From assembly GCA_945888625.1 (NCBI GenBank), contig CAMDAH010000004.1, positions 62,001 to 126,000 on the forward strand: a stretch of 64,000 nt of DNA, written 5' to 3'. The number at the start of each line of letters is the position of its first letter. The first letter of the stretch is position 1. The translations under genes and the position numbers were made by a program. Shown here one piece after another: positions 36,901 to 45,161 of this stretch. Origin of the DNA: Chryseobacterium gleum (GTDB lineage: Bacteria > Bacteroidota > Bacteroidia > Flavobacteriales_D > Crocinitomicaceae). The notes below the pieces were generated by a model that had not been told where the DNA came from, made no database searches, and saw only the letters and a program-made list of their open reading frames with translations.

Positions 36901-37239
36901 AAAAATGAAGCAAATTGGAAACTTAATTTAAATTCAGAAGATAAGAGATGGACAAAAGAAAAAGATGTATTTATTTTAGAATCCTACCTCACATTAAGTG
37001 GCGCATCTTATTTAAGTAATTTTAATCCGGCCATTTTTAACGAATTGAAATTAAAATACCCAAATGAAGCAAGAGTATTCAGAAATGAAGCTTTTTATTA
37101 TTTTAATCTGGGAGAATCCAAATTAGCCCTTGCTTCTTTGGGAAAAGCAATTTCAATGGGATACAATAATCAGGATTTTTTTCTGAATAATTATTCAATC
37201 AAAAAGTATCACAATAAAATCAATGCATTATTCAAATAA
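33955..37239 (+). CDS. Large exported TPR/coiled-coil protein, partner of the HEPN protein
   Basis: The 1094-residue precursor begins with a signal peptide (MRRILFITFLLSGRLTFCQ). Residues about 20-110 resemble the same CarboxypepD_reg-like sandwich seen in its neighbour (GIVYEHNSKTKTGQLKIIS). Then a coiled coil (about 125-180) and a long helical array with TPR-like units (LDEAEALRLFGCALMAKNQS, ARVFRNEAFYYFNLGESKLA). No catalytic motif is visible. It starts 3 bp after the HEPN gene. The shared sandwich suggests that both meet in the periplasm. I do not know a named family. Confidence 0.6.
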   Translation: MRRILFITFLLSGRLTFCQTIEFKGIVYEHNSKTKTGQLKIISDAQVVIPKSVPVTTDIKGKFKTVSDGLIIGKSVPVKFIKNGFQVVNSNEMENVFVGRKEDLVVYMAIRSELQKSKMEYYKLAKNSVEAAHLKKIQSLSLELKNLRIDNLEYTQKIQSLELEKKNALDNAQNLSKELSEINLDFAGDLLKKAILYYRNGEIDSCLQILHSNAYKESESKVISDLESLRKGLSNAGLSIRSLIDREFLLAKIYSTTLLQDSVETATGRIVKLCLKNADVLGCSIILKTLKKALKYDPLGQFSWNSEDFFEDLLGLIRVKSGRNSLDEAEALRLFGCALMAKNQSTESGTKFKKSLEIHNKIGNVDTSMVLLNLIEHNLRFRMNDFNGFSSFINLFYDKDFNNSGYYDNPYWISKIINDIEDQEYAYRMLLDKETENNNLLKVGDLCESYIRISNESENQSDYNPDMKAYAQILRILTKFQSNRQVADEELKTLIQFIDVSRSNSLDYLKLVDRFCKFLIDLDFLPFLTKESENLLITCCSDINKSLSNNFYLDIKDKNIVFQVNFCRTTLSLYAQSITPSEENALLILAENFRALTKEWLTLETLMSKYSFYMEKLIFKYLGCDYNNPGIELTINGYNSLREFLKDFAHVLASKNFQRGLELYKNYILHSSECEISENDCLSLLKLYDSYAQNTSYLKERDRYMIMTGNPLGNDLIAYPFGSNIMNSVDDFYFGSDFALNIGRYGTIESADGWNTKKLKNSTIDYDSIVTINLTYAKKKEIENYNKTMEELYQNSFSVFLRNSIKIDSLKFINDAKIYGPLTKTIPTDAYCLYAFMGNSVLFNLDNIYNKLAWHNDKNPLDSGGYMKNLVLLNKFESFGLTKFFLGCNRVFGYPIATTGNLFFFGLKSSMILNKQEDIKKIESSIMALYKNLSEANKVRFLNDFIFLSYYRNQIIEVKNTTYVNFNNEFFNELYNDLDSLLKNEANWKLNLNSEDKRWTKEKDVFILESYLTLSGASYLSNFNPAIFNELKLKYPNEARVFRNEAFYYFNLGESKLALASLGKAISMGYNNQDFFLNNYSIKKYHNKINALFK

Positions 37240-37286
37240 ACAATTTGGCTTAGTTTATTTTATTGAATTTGCGTAACTAAGAAAAG

Positions 37287-37412
37287 ATGAACATTAAGCA
37301 GGTCCTAAAAGATGAATCAACTATAGATAGTGTTAAAAATGTGCTTCGTTTAGCAAAAGAACTTAGAAAAGAGAATGCATTACCAGACTGGATTAAAAAT
37401 ATAGAATTATGA
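37287..37412 (+). pseudogene. Short ORF resembling a truncated AbiTii-like N-terminus
   Basis: A 41-codon frame starts at ATG 37287 and reads MNIKQVLKDESTIDSVKNVL, with LAKELRKENALPDWIKNIEL at its end. Spacing of the Leu and the final DWIKN resemble the start of the AbiTii domain as I recall it (LRKALxLAKxL...WIxxEL). AbiTii proteins are far longer, so this would be the surviving end of a broken gene. The stop overlaps the next small frame (ATGA). A real small protein is not excluded. Confidence 0.35.
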
Positions 37413-37540
37413 GAAATCAAATTATTGGCATTATAAAAGAGGCATTGAAAAAACGAAAAGATTTTTTCACCCGTGAGCAAGAAATTCAAATTTATCTTGC
37501 AGATTATTTGAACAGGAAAAATTTATTTGTTAATATCTAA
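37409..37540 (+). pseudogene. Short ORF resembling a truncated N-terminus of a Bacteroidota hypothetical family
   Basis: The 43-codon frame from ATG 37409 contains KKRKDFFTREQEIQIYLADY, the start that I recall from a widespread Bacteroidota family of hypothetical proteins several hundred residues long. Here TAA stops it after 43 residues. It overlaps the previous small frame by 4 bp. Probably the stub of a broken gene. Confidence 0.35.
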
Positions 37541-37552
37541 AAAGAAAAAATA

Positions 37553-38617
37553 ATGATTTTAAGAAATAATAATCTAGATTTACTTTGCGAAGCACTTGGT
37601 AAAGAGCAAATTAATTTTTTCAATCCCGAGGAACAATATGAATTAATACATAGATTGTCAATTGAACAAATTCAAATACAGTCAGGAGAATTAACAAAGA
37701 TTCCTCCATTTGAAAAACACCCATATTTGGAAAATATTAACTGCGAAACTACTAAAGGATTAATGATAGGAACATTTCCGCCAATATCATATCTATGTGA
37801 CCAGTTAGGCTTTCCTAAGTTAATATTCAACGGAAATATCAATCCACCAGACTTGTCCTATTTCCATGGTAATTTCTCTTCTTTGTGGAAGTATTGCCCC
37901 ATAAATTTCGAGAATATTAAGGAATTCAATCGTGACGAACAACCTAAATTAATTAAAACAGCCTTACAAGAACACGGTATCGTTTACACAGACATTATTA
38001 CATATTGTCAAAGAGAGCTTAGACAAAAAAATGGCGTTGGTTCATATACAGCAGAAGACCAACTTTTAAATAATATAGTCATTAACAATGCTGTCTTCCC
38101 ATTAATTTTAAACTGTCCGAATCTTGACAGGGTGTATTTTACAAACGCAAGTTTTTTTGGTTCAGACAATCGTAATAATTACTTATTTGATAGAAACGGG
38201 AATTATATACTCGATGATCGTGATGCATTTAGACTTTTTTTAAAAGGAGCAAATGATTCAGGTTATATTATTGATATCGCAAAAAATGAAGAGCCTGATT
38301 TCTGGTATAATGTAAATGAAGGCCAACGCACCAATTTTGAAAGAAGATGTATAAACAAATTATTCACGACAAAAATTATTTTGAAAATGCGGCTTTCAAT
38401 TGACGACAAATCAAAGATATTACAGTTGTACTCTTCAGTCAGCCCTGCGGCAGTTAATAGAGGAATGGTCCGACAAAATAGGTGCGTTAAAAATTTCCGC
38501 GAAAATTTAAATATTAAAGAAGAAGATGCACCAAAAGAATTATTAAAAAGTGTGTTGTTATCATTTTTTAATAATTCGATTGATGGTCTTATGGCATTTA
38601 ATTCCGATTCGGAATAA
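37553..38617 (+). CDS. Uracil-DNA glycosylase-superfamily-like protein
   Basis: The 354-residue protein has, at about 65-110, LMIGTFPPISYLCDQLGF and then YFHGNFSSLWKYCP, which resembles the UDG-superfamily active-site region GxFPP followed by YxxGN...W. Further on is EHGIVYTDIITYCQREL, with the usual Thr-Asp after a small residue. The last 90 residues are helical and polar. The residues are consistent with a base-excision or base-recognition fold, but no catalytic Asp/Asn can be assigned with confidence. It sits in an island with other defence-like genes. Single gene with decayed sequence on both sides. Confidence 0.5.
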   Translation: MILRNNNLDLLCEALGKEQINFFNPEEQYELIHRLSIEQIQIQSGELTKIPPFEKHPYLENINCETTKGLMIGTFPPISYLCDQLGFPKLIFNGNINPPDLSYFHGNFSSLWKYCPINFENIKEFNRDEQPKLIKTALQEHGIVYTDIITYCQRELRQKNGVGSYTAEDQLLNNIVINNAVFPLILNCPNLDRVYFTNASFFGSDNRNNYLFDRNGNYILDDRDAFRLFLKGANDSGYIIDIAKNEEPDFWYNVNEGQRTNFERRCINKLFTTKIILKMRLSIDDKSKILQLYSSVSPAAVNRGMVRQNRCVKNFRENLNIKEEDAPKELLKSVLLSFFNNSIDGLMAFNSDSE

Positions 38618-38647
38618 TGATGTTGTTGACCAATCAACCGATTTACC

Positions 38648-38773
38648 TTCAATCACCTCGAACCCACCTATCTCCGCTACATCTATGATGGCCTGGTGAA
38701 AGGAAGCATCCATTAGGAGAATGCAGCGGAATTGCCGGAAGGACTGATTTCGAAGAGTTTAAGAAAGAGGTAA
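38648..38773 (+). pseudogene. Decayed fragment of a Bacteroidota ATPase/STAND-type N-terminal domain
   Basis: In one forward frame the bases encode FNHLEPTYLRYIYDGLVKG, then SIH, a TAG stop at 38714-38716, and ENAAELPEGLIS. This resembles the N-terminal segment of large conflict-related Bacteroidota proteins that I recall as LNxLEPSYLRYIYDGL...ENAxELPEGLIGLYE. The frame then diverges and stops at TAA 38771. No start codon is in frame. A short relic of a lost gene is the best reading. Confidence 0.4.
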
Positions 38774-38841
38774 TAAGTAAGGCAGCAATCGAAAACTAAA
38801 ATCCTATCAGGGCTTAAAAAGAATCAATAATTCGTGGGAAA

Positions 38842-41778
38842 TTACTCTTTCACTACTCTATAAATCCCTGAAATTTGGTCCACTGTAATGCGCAAAGTAT
38901 AAACCCCAGCGCTGAAGGACGCCATATTTAGAATGGCGAGTCCCTGTGATTTTCCTTTTATTACTTCCCTGCCACGCGTATCTAAAAGCACGTACTGGTA
39001 GGACTTAGCTAAATCGACATACAAGTTATCATTTGTGGGATTTGGATAAACCGAGGCATTGATGCTGTTTTCTACCATACCAACTCCGCACATATTCACC
39101 ACAATATTAGTCGAAACCACTGCCTCACAAATACCATCAGAAATGACACATGAAAACTGTGCTGAAGCGCTCGGTGCAACTGTTAATGTAGCATTGTTTC
39201 CAACCATATTCGGACCATCATACCAAGCGTAGATATTACCCCCCGAAGCAGTTAAGGTCACCGAATCGCCCTGACAAATAGTACTACCCGGCGTAATGGT
39301 AGTTGTCAACTCATTGGAAGATGAAATGGTTCTCGAATAACTTTGGATGCAAGCGCTTCCTGGAGTTCGAATACTCGCCAGATAGGTTCCTGAGGCTAGA
39401 TTTAAGAAATTAGGTGAGTTTTGATAATTCACACCATCAATACTGTATTCGTAGTTCGGAGGAATACCACCCGCTGTACTTGAAAACACAATGGTTCCAT
39501 TATTTTCACCACACGTTGTATTCGTTTTAACACATGATGCAGAAGGTTTTGCATTTATCGTAACCGGCAAGTAAATCCCACTTGTTTTGCAAGATCCGTC
39601 GGCAAAAAGGTAGATCCTTCGGTTGGCAACTTGGTTGAAAGTAAAGGTGTTTCCTGAAGTTGAATGTGTAGCCAAAATGGTTGTAAATGGATCGTCTGTA
39701 ATGTACCAAAGGTGGCTGTTGGTATTGGTAGAACTGGAACCATTCACAGTTATCTGACCTCCGGTGCATATCACCGATTCCGAAAATGTAAAGTTAGCAA
39801 CCGGATTGGGGCCATTCGAAGTTAGTACATCTAACCATAAACTGGTCATGATTATAGGATTAATGTCGGTCACAGGATGCCATGTTCCAGTGGTATTAGT
39901 CAAGCCACCATAATACGTTTTCAGGGTGCTTAAACCAGAGGCGTTTGTTCCGTTTCTATCGTTGATATCCACGCACATCAATACTACAGTATCTTGGGGA
40001 GTTCCGTAATTTACCTCAAAAGTGACCCAAAAATTACCCGTTACCGTTGGTGGATTGGTGAAATCAAATTCATTATAAAACCCAGCATCCATATCTGCAA
40101 TTAGCAATGTATCCGTTACTAAAACATTTCCAGGATTCCCAGCATTGTCTTGATGAATTCGTATTTTAACTAAGCCAGAACCTGTTGAATTAACCGCTTT
40201 AACAATTGGGAAGCGTAAGCGACGAACCTGTGTAGAAGCGGGCGCTGTATATTTGTCTGCAACCTGATAAATAAGTGTTGAGTTGGTTGTATTAAAACGA
40301 CCAGTTCCCGGTAAAAAGCCCCAACCTGTCGACCAACTATAGTAGGCGTAGCTTTCTGTAACGGGGTTATAATTGCGAAGGGTATCGCACTGAATGCCAG
40401 GCGCTGTGCCCACTACTTGAACAAATGCTGTTTTAACCTCACTATCACTTCCAAAGCTATTCGTTGCCGTTAGCGAAACGGTGTAGGTTCCCACGGTATT
40501 GAAAACTACACTAGGATTCTGAGTAGTTACATTGGCAGCACCTCCTCCAAAATTCCAAGTCCATGCGCTAGGTACGTTGGTTGATGAGTCAAAGAAGTTA
40601 ACTGTTCCACCAATAGGAATGATTATTGGATTAGAAATATCAGCCGAAAAGTTAGCAACTGGCGGCACGTTAGTTGGGTCACAACCCGCTGAAAGCAATA
40701 AAGCATTTCTAGCTCCCGTCAAGGTATTCAACATGTAGTTCGCTTGATTTTGAGAGAACATCACGGTACAATTGCTATAGTCCATGTAATTTTCGTATTG
40801 GGTTTGGGTACTAGCACACGTCATTTGATTGCCAGAACAAGTACTCGAATAGTTGAACGAAGGACCGGCTGTATTTGGCGTATCCATGAAACCATCGTCC
40901 ATCGCACAACTGCCCGAGCCACCCCAAGTATGGTCTAATCCAAGGTAATGGCCAATTTCATGTGTCAGCACATTGTCATTGTTTATCCCCAAATTGTAAT
41001 CTAGTACAATTCCATCTATCGATGCACCTGGCAACATGTTATTGGTTGGGCGGTAAGCATAGCCAGCCGTGCCTGAATTAGCACCGTTTGAGATGTCGCA
41101 GATCCAAACATTCAGGTATTTATTTCTGTCCCATATTTGCGATCCACCGGTAGCTGCGGCTTTCATTTTATTTTCCTCTCCGGCATTTTGATTGTAATAG
41201 TCCTCTGATGTTGAAACCCTGACAACACCTAATTCAGTTAGCGGAACACCTAAAGCATTCTTTGTAGCCAAACAAAAATTGATATTGACGTCAGCAGGAA
41301 TAAATCCAAATTGTGTTCTGGCATTGGCCGCATCTTGATTCATCAGTTGGAAATCTTGTTGTATATCATTAAATACTTGCATGATTAAGGCATTGGAAAC
41401 ATTTTCAGCTGGATTATTCGGATTATGTACCACATGAAAAATAACGGCTATGGTATTTACACCAGGTGTTTTAGTGTTAGCAAAAGGTTTTGTTTTTTTG
41501 GCTTCATCCAAATACATTTGATTAAATTCTTCCCATTTTCCTATGCTCTCGTAATATTTTTTGGTGAGTTCATAGCTCGAACAGGTGTTTTCTCCAAGGC
41601 CCTTTTTCTTTTCTGGAAGCAGTTGAATGGTTGAGGCATCAAACGGAATCGCAGGAGTGGCTTTCACTGATTTGATAGTAGAGGAAGGTTTTTGGACTAC
41701 TCCGGGGAGAACACCTTGAGAAAATGATATGAAAAAGCAAGAAAAAAATGAGACGGCAAGAATAGAGTATATCTTCAT
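38842..41778 (-). CDS. Secreted M43 (pappalysin/cytophagalysin) metalloprotease with PKD and T9SS domains
   Basis: The 978-residue precursor has a signal peptide and a pro-region to about 110. The catalytic domain has the zinc site HEIGHYLGLDH (about 275-285; HExxHxxGxxH) and a downstream Met-turn region with YENYMDYSNC, typical of M43. It continues with a PKD domain (PVANFSADISNPIIIPIGG, TWNFGGGAAN, TVGTYTVSLTATNSFG), a fibre-like stretch, Ser/Thr-rich Ig-like repeats, and a T9SS type A tail (VYPNPTNDNLYVDL, GVYTLRI). Secreted to or beyond the surface, it should degrade proteins. The last residues end VVKE. Monocistronic, between the accessory island and the envelope operon. Confidence 0.85.
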   Translation of the reverse strand: MKIYSILAVSFFSCFFISFSQGVLPGVVQKPSSTIKSVKATPAIPFDASTIQLLPEKKKGLGENTCSSYELTKKYYESIGKWEEFNQMYLDEAKKTKPFANTKTPGVNTIAVIFHVVHNPNNPAENVSNALIMQVFNDIQQDFQLMNQDAANARTQFGFIPADVNINFCLATKNALGVPLTELGVVRVSTSEDYYNQNAGEENKMKAAATGGSQIWDRNKYLNVWICDISNGANSGTAGYAYRPTNNMLPGASIDGIVLDYNLGINNDNVLTHEIGHYLGLDHTWGGSGSCAMDDGFMDTPNTAGPSFNYSSTCSGNQMTCASTQTQYENYMDYSNCTVMFSQNQANYMLNTLTGARNALLLSAGCDPTNVPPVANFSADISNPIIIPIGGTVNFFDSSTNVPSAWTWNFGGGAANVTTQNPSVVFNTVGTYTVSLTATNSFGSDSEVKTAFVQVVGTAPGIQCDTLRNYNPVTESYAYYSWSTGWGFLPGTGRFNTTNSTLIYQVADKYTAPASTQVRRLRFPIVKAVNSTGSGLVKIRIHQDNAGNPGNVLVTDTLLIADMDAGFYNEFDFTNPPTVTGNFWVTFEVNYGTPQDTVVLMCVDINDRNGTNASGLSTLKTYYGGLTNTTGTWHPVTDINPIIMTSLWLDVLTSNGPNPVANFTFSESVICTGGQITVNGSSSTNTNSHLWYITDDPFTTILATHSTSGNTFTFNQVANRRIYLFADGSCKTSGIYLPVTINAKPSASCVKTNTTCGENNGTIVFSSTAGGIPPNYEYSIDGVNYQNSPNFLNLASGTYLASIRTPGSACIQSYSRTISSSNELTTTITPGSTICQGDSVTLTASGGNIYAWYDGPNMVGNNATLTVAPSASAQFSCVISDGICEAVVSTNIVVNMCGVGMVENSINASVYPNPTNDNLYVDLAKSYQYVLLDTRGREVIKGKSQGLAILNMASFSAGVYTLRITVDQISGIYRVVKE

Positions 41779-41973
41779 GGGTAAGTTTTTTTATTAAAGT
41801 TAGTATAATTTATTTAACAGCCTATTACTTTAACCCTAAAGAACTTGTATGAATTTTTAATAGTGTAAGTTAAGCTTCGGGCTAATGTCGAAATCATTTG
41901 ATGTTTTATCTTTGTACCAAAAAATAATATATTAGAAAATAGCTGCAGTTAACAATCCCTTTTCCATCACAAG

Positions 41974-42423
41974 TTAGCCTGCTATTCGTTTACTTACAAA
42001 ATTATACAGTTTTGTCTTTCTATCATCCATCACGTGTTTAAACACCATGCAATCCATGGCACCTCGGTTTTCTCCGATTACAGTTCCGTGTTTTGTTTTT
42101 CTTTCCAAAGACTTAAAGTGAAATAAATGCATCAAGTTGTAAAACCCTGAAACGCCAATGTTCATTAGTGGCTCGCTCTCCGAAAAACCTTTGCCTTCAA
42201 TGATCTGCTCGCAACCACTCTTTATAATAGCTAAGTCTTGTGCTGTTAACGCAGCAGGGGGCATCTTAAAGTAATCTGCCTCTCGGTAGTTTGCTGGGTC
42301 AGTTTCAAGATATTTGTACGCTTTCACGAAAATATACGCAAATTGATTGTCCAATAAATACAATTGTTGCTCTTGTGTAAGTGGAGCTAATAGCGCATCC
42401 ATTTTTAGTTCTAAATTATCCAT
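41974..42423 (-). CDS. Small cytosolic protein, unknown
   Basis: The 149-residue protein is soluble, acidic at the N-terminus, and mainly helical (LTQEQQLYLLDNQFAYIFVK). A conserved-looking stretch is ENRGAMDCMVFKHVMDDRK. No signal peptide or membrane segment, and no family is recognised. Monocistronic, about 195 bp from the M43 gene upstream region. Confidence 0.45.
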   Translation of the reverse strand: MDNLELKMDALLAPLTQEQQLYLLDNQFAYIFVKAYKYLETDPANYREADYFKMPPAALTAQDLAIIKSGCEQIIEGKGFSESEPLMNIGVSGFYNLMHLFHFKSLERKTKHGTVIGENRGAMDCMVFKHVMDDRKTKLYNFVSKRIAG

Positions 42424-42858
42424 GGTATTAGTTTTAAGTGACGGTAAATGGTATTGGACTGCTCCAAAATGTTAGGTAAGCGAAGATTCTTTGTTAAATG
42501 TATTAAAAAGTTGAGTATCCACAAGTGTTTTAGGCAAATTTGCCAAACTTTAACGAATAAATAGTGAATGGTAGCGAGCACTATTAAGTTAAGTCGCTTC
42601 AACAAGTATGGCGACATGTCCTTATCTTGTCTTTTAGCTTCTACTTAGCGAGACAATGTAGTGGAAATAAAAACAGGGCGTTTATATTTTACTTATATAA
42701 CCGCTGCATCTAACTATTTCAGCTTATTTTTGGATTACGAGAGCGCGATAAAATAATACAAATCAATGTAATTACTCCTACCATATAATTTTAATTTAGT
42801 AAAATTAATTATATAGCTTAATGCTGAGTGCTTAACATTTGGTTCATTCCATTGTATT
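42424..42858. other. Intergenic, AT-rich, no gene seen
   Basis: Between the small protein at 41974-42423 and the start-less ORF, I see no long frame, tRNA or repeat. A weak inverted repeat (about 42786-42813, AATTTTA / TAAAATT) is present. Confidence 0.5.
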
Positions 42859-43089
42859 ATTGGGAATGAATTTAAATCTGTAATTGGTGAACTGCAGAAA
42901 ATTCAAAATGATTTTAATTCTAAAAGCGATTTGGCAGCAGGCCATTGGAAAGACCAAAGGCAAGTTGCATTTTTTCAAAAACATGTGAATTCAAGAAAAG
43001 ATGAATTAAAAAAACTTGTTTCTGATCTTTCTACAATAGAACATCAAGTTTCAAATATGGTAAATGAATTAAAAAGATACCTTAAATAA
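42859..43089 (+). pseudogene. Start-less helical ORF before the envelope operon
   Basis: From GAA 42868 to TAA 43087-43089 the frame encodes 73 residues: FKSVIGELQKIQNDFNSK, then AAGHWKDQRQVAFFQKHVNS and a helix ending NELKRYLK. No ATG/GTG/TTG start is in frame; ATT 42859 is the nearest candidate. The ATG at 42866 would enter this frame if one T were added to TTT at 42870-42872, so a one-base deletion or sequencing error may have broken the start. The two helices with W-x-D between resemble small WXG-like helical hairpins. It may belong to the following operon. Confidence 0.4.
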
Positions 43090-43313
43090 TTGATTGCTTT
43101 GAGTTCGAATCATTGAATTTCATTCCATATTTTTGGAATTAATGTTAACACTCACAAATTTTGTATTTATATCGGCTAATTTGATCCTATTTGAAGTATC
43201 TTGAATTAAGATTGAGTTAATTATAAAAATTAAAGAGTTGAAAATTCTTTTATTTAACTTAAATTAGCATAAGTTTAGTATTAAATTAAAAAACTAATTT
43301 TTATAAATCCCTC

Positions 43314-44204
43314 ATGACAAATATTAACCAGTTCGTTTGCCAAAATAATCCTGAACATATTTTTGAAAAAGCTACCGATGACTTTTGGTGTCCAACTTGC
43401 CCCAGAGAACTCAGGAGTTCACTTACTCTAGTTGAAGTGCTTTCAAAACCTGATGAAATTACAGTGGTGACTGAAACTATTATTTCCGAACCAATTGCAA
43501 ATGAATCAATTGAAAATGAACCAATTGCAATTGAACCAATTATAAATGAATCAATTGTAAACGAACCAATTGTAAAAGAACCAATTGTACATGAACCAAT
43601 TGTAAACGAACCAATTGTAAACGAACCAATTGAAACTGATCCCTTATTAAAACCAAAAGTTTCTATTATTAAAAAACCGATAGTAATTCAAACCTGTGAT
43701 TACGATTCTCATACTTGGATGAAAGATTACCTTAAAATTAAAGAACTCGATGGCCTTTCATTTGCAGGGTCACCAGAAGATTGGAAAGAAGCACAAGTTT
43801 TAAAAAAACCGGTATACTGTTTTCCGAATGATGATCAAGAGTTAGGGACTTCTTTGGGCTTATTATACAATTGGTATGCCGTACAACTCATTTCAATGAA
43901 TCCCCCTAATGGTTTCAGAATACCAAATTCGAATGATATTATCGATTTAAATCACGCTATTCTTCAAACTCAGGAAGAATTTTTAGCTATCGATTTTGCT
44001 TTCCAACAAAAGATACCCATCGCCCATAGATTGCCTTTGGCAACTTTTGCTGATGGAACGAATGACCGTTGTTTTTGGACTTCAGAGCAATTTGGTTTTT
44101 ACACAGCATATTCTTATCGAATCAATCTGGAAAATAAAATTGCTAGAACTAGAAAAATTGACAAGAATGCGGGGTATTTTATTCGATGTATTCAAAATAG
44201 CTAA
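43314..44204 (+). CDS. Zinc-ribbon protein with pentapeptide repeats and FISUMP (Fib_succ_major) domain
   Basis: The 296-residue protein has three parts. Residues 1-32 hold a possible zinc ribbon (CQNNPEHIFEKATDDFWCPTCP). Residues about 59-108 are ten perfect five-residue repeats of the kind EPIVN. Residues about 130-295 form a FISUMP-type domain (GLLYNWYAVQLI, NPPNGFRIPNSNDI, CFWTSEQFGF, GYFIRCI). There is no signal peptide. FISUMP domains are usually found in secreted Bacteroidota proteins. It is the first of ten close co-directional genes, and its TAA shares the A with the ATG of the next gene (TAATG). Confidence 0.65.
   Translation: MTNINQFVCQNNPEHIFEKATDDFWCPTCPRELRSSLTLVEVLSKPDEITVVTETIISEPIANESIENEPIAIEPIINESIVNEPIVKEPIVHEPIVNEPIVNEPIETDPLLKPKVSIIKKPIVIQTCDYDSHTWMKDYLKIKELDGLSFAGSPEDWKEAQVLKKPVYCFPNDDQELGTSLGLLYNWYAVQLISMNPPNGFRIPNSNDIIDLNHAILQTQEEFLAIDFAFQQKIPIAHRLPLATFADGTNDRCFWTSEQFGFYTAYSYRINLENKIARTRKIDKNAGYFIRCIQNS
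43488..43637 (+). repeat. Ten 15-bp tandem units (EPIVN-type)
   Basis: Ten in-frame 15-bp units begin with GAACCAATT or GAATCAATT and then two variable codons. The DNA copies are similar enough to permit slippage, so the unit number may vary between strains. The spacer-like linker is between the zinc ribbon and the FISUMP domain. Confidence 0.85.
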
Positions 44205-45151
44205 TGTCAGAAATAACCATATACATTATTATATTAGTTGCTACGGTAGCTATATTAAATAGTAATTTTTCCTTTGGTGCAGTATTTAAGCCTCAGGTGA
44301 AAGATCAAAGCTTACTAGTGATTGAGCACTTGTCGCAGTATACTACCAGAAAAAAAGATTACAGAAAAACACCAAAAAACTTCTCCTCATTTGGATATGC
44401 AGTTCATGGAAGAATTGTAGATGAGGACGTGTATCTTGAATACAAATTTCCGCTCGTAGATAGCCATGAGTCGCAGTTTAAAATTAAACTAAATGCTAAA
44501 ACTACCTCGTCAACAATTAATAATTATGGATGTAAAACCTCCTGTTTTGCTCCTGTTGGCGAAGGCACTTATGCACTACAATCAAACGACGCTCAATTTC
44601 TAACGAAAAATATGAATAAAGACGGGTTTTATTTTCGCGGCTTTGGGAAGCGTGATTATGGAATTAATCACAATGAAGTTATCAAGCTGTCAGATGAAAT
44701 AAATTATGCTGTCGCTAGCTTTATCGAATCAGAATTAAAGCGAATTGGAAAGGATAGCTACGAAAATAGGATTCGTGCTGCACTTAATTTCGTGCAATTT
44801 ATTCCTTATGGCATACCAGATTTTGATGCCGGTGATGATTGTTATTTTGGTTTGGCCTTGCCTCACGAAAGTTTGGCGATATCCTATTCTGATTGTGATA
44901 GCAAATCTGTTCTTTTTGCAGGTATACTTCATCATTTAATTTCTGAGCAAAATATCATTTTAGTTGGATGTACAATTGAGGAGGGTGGACACATGATTGC
45001 TGGGGTCGCAGGTATTTACTACACAGGTCAGTATTTTAATCACCAAGGGAAAGATTACCTTTTGATTGAAACAACTACACCAATAGCACTTGAAAACCAA
45101 CCGAGTAATCGCTTTCTAGATGTAGAAATTATATCCATAAAACAACAATAA
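44204..45151 (+). CDS. Membrane-anchored transglutaminase-fold protein (1)
   Basis: The 315-residue protein begins with one hydrophobic helix (ITIYIIILVATVAILNSN). It then has a transglutaminase-like domain: Cys in ISYSDCDSKSVLFAGILHHL (about 231), His in EEGGHMIAGVAG (about 263) and an Asp/Glu further on in YLLIETTTP. It should face the periplasm. The papain-like fold can hydrolyse or transfer amide bonds, but the substrate is unknown. It starts by TAATG overlap with the previous gene. A second protein with the same fold (50583-51443) lies in the same operon. Confidence 0.65.
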   Translation: MSEITIYIIILVATVAILNSNFSFGAVFKPQVKDQSLLVIEHLSQYTTRKKDYRKTPKNFSSFGYAVHGRIVDEDVYLEYKFPLVDSHESQFKIKLNAKTTSSTINNYGCKTSCFAPVGEGTYALQSNDAQFLTKNMNKDGFYFRGFGKRDYGINHNEVIKLSDEINYAVASFIESELKRIGKDSYENRIRAALNFVQFIPYGIPDFDAGDDCYFGLALPHESLAISYSDCDSKSVLFAGILHHLISEQNIILVGCTIEEGGHMIAGVAGIYYTGQYFNHQGKDYLLIETTTPIALENQPSNRFLDVEIISIKQQ

Positions 45152-45161
45152 AGAACAAGAT

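Noticed and set aside
26966..38773. Prophage or conjugative element
   Set aside because: No integrase, transposase, structural, relaxase or Tra gene and no att-like repeats were seen.
42424..42858. tRNA or small RNA gene
   Set aside because: No cloverleaf or conserved T-loop sequence was found.
43488..43637. CRISPR-like short repeats
   Set aside because: Units are 15 bp with no unique spacers and lie in frame in a gene, so they encode pentapeptide repeats.
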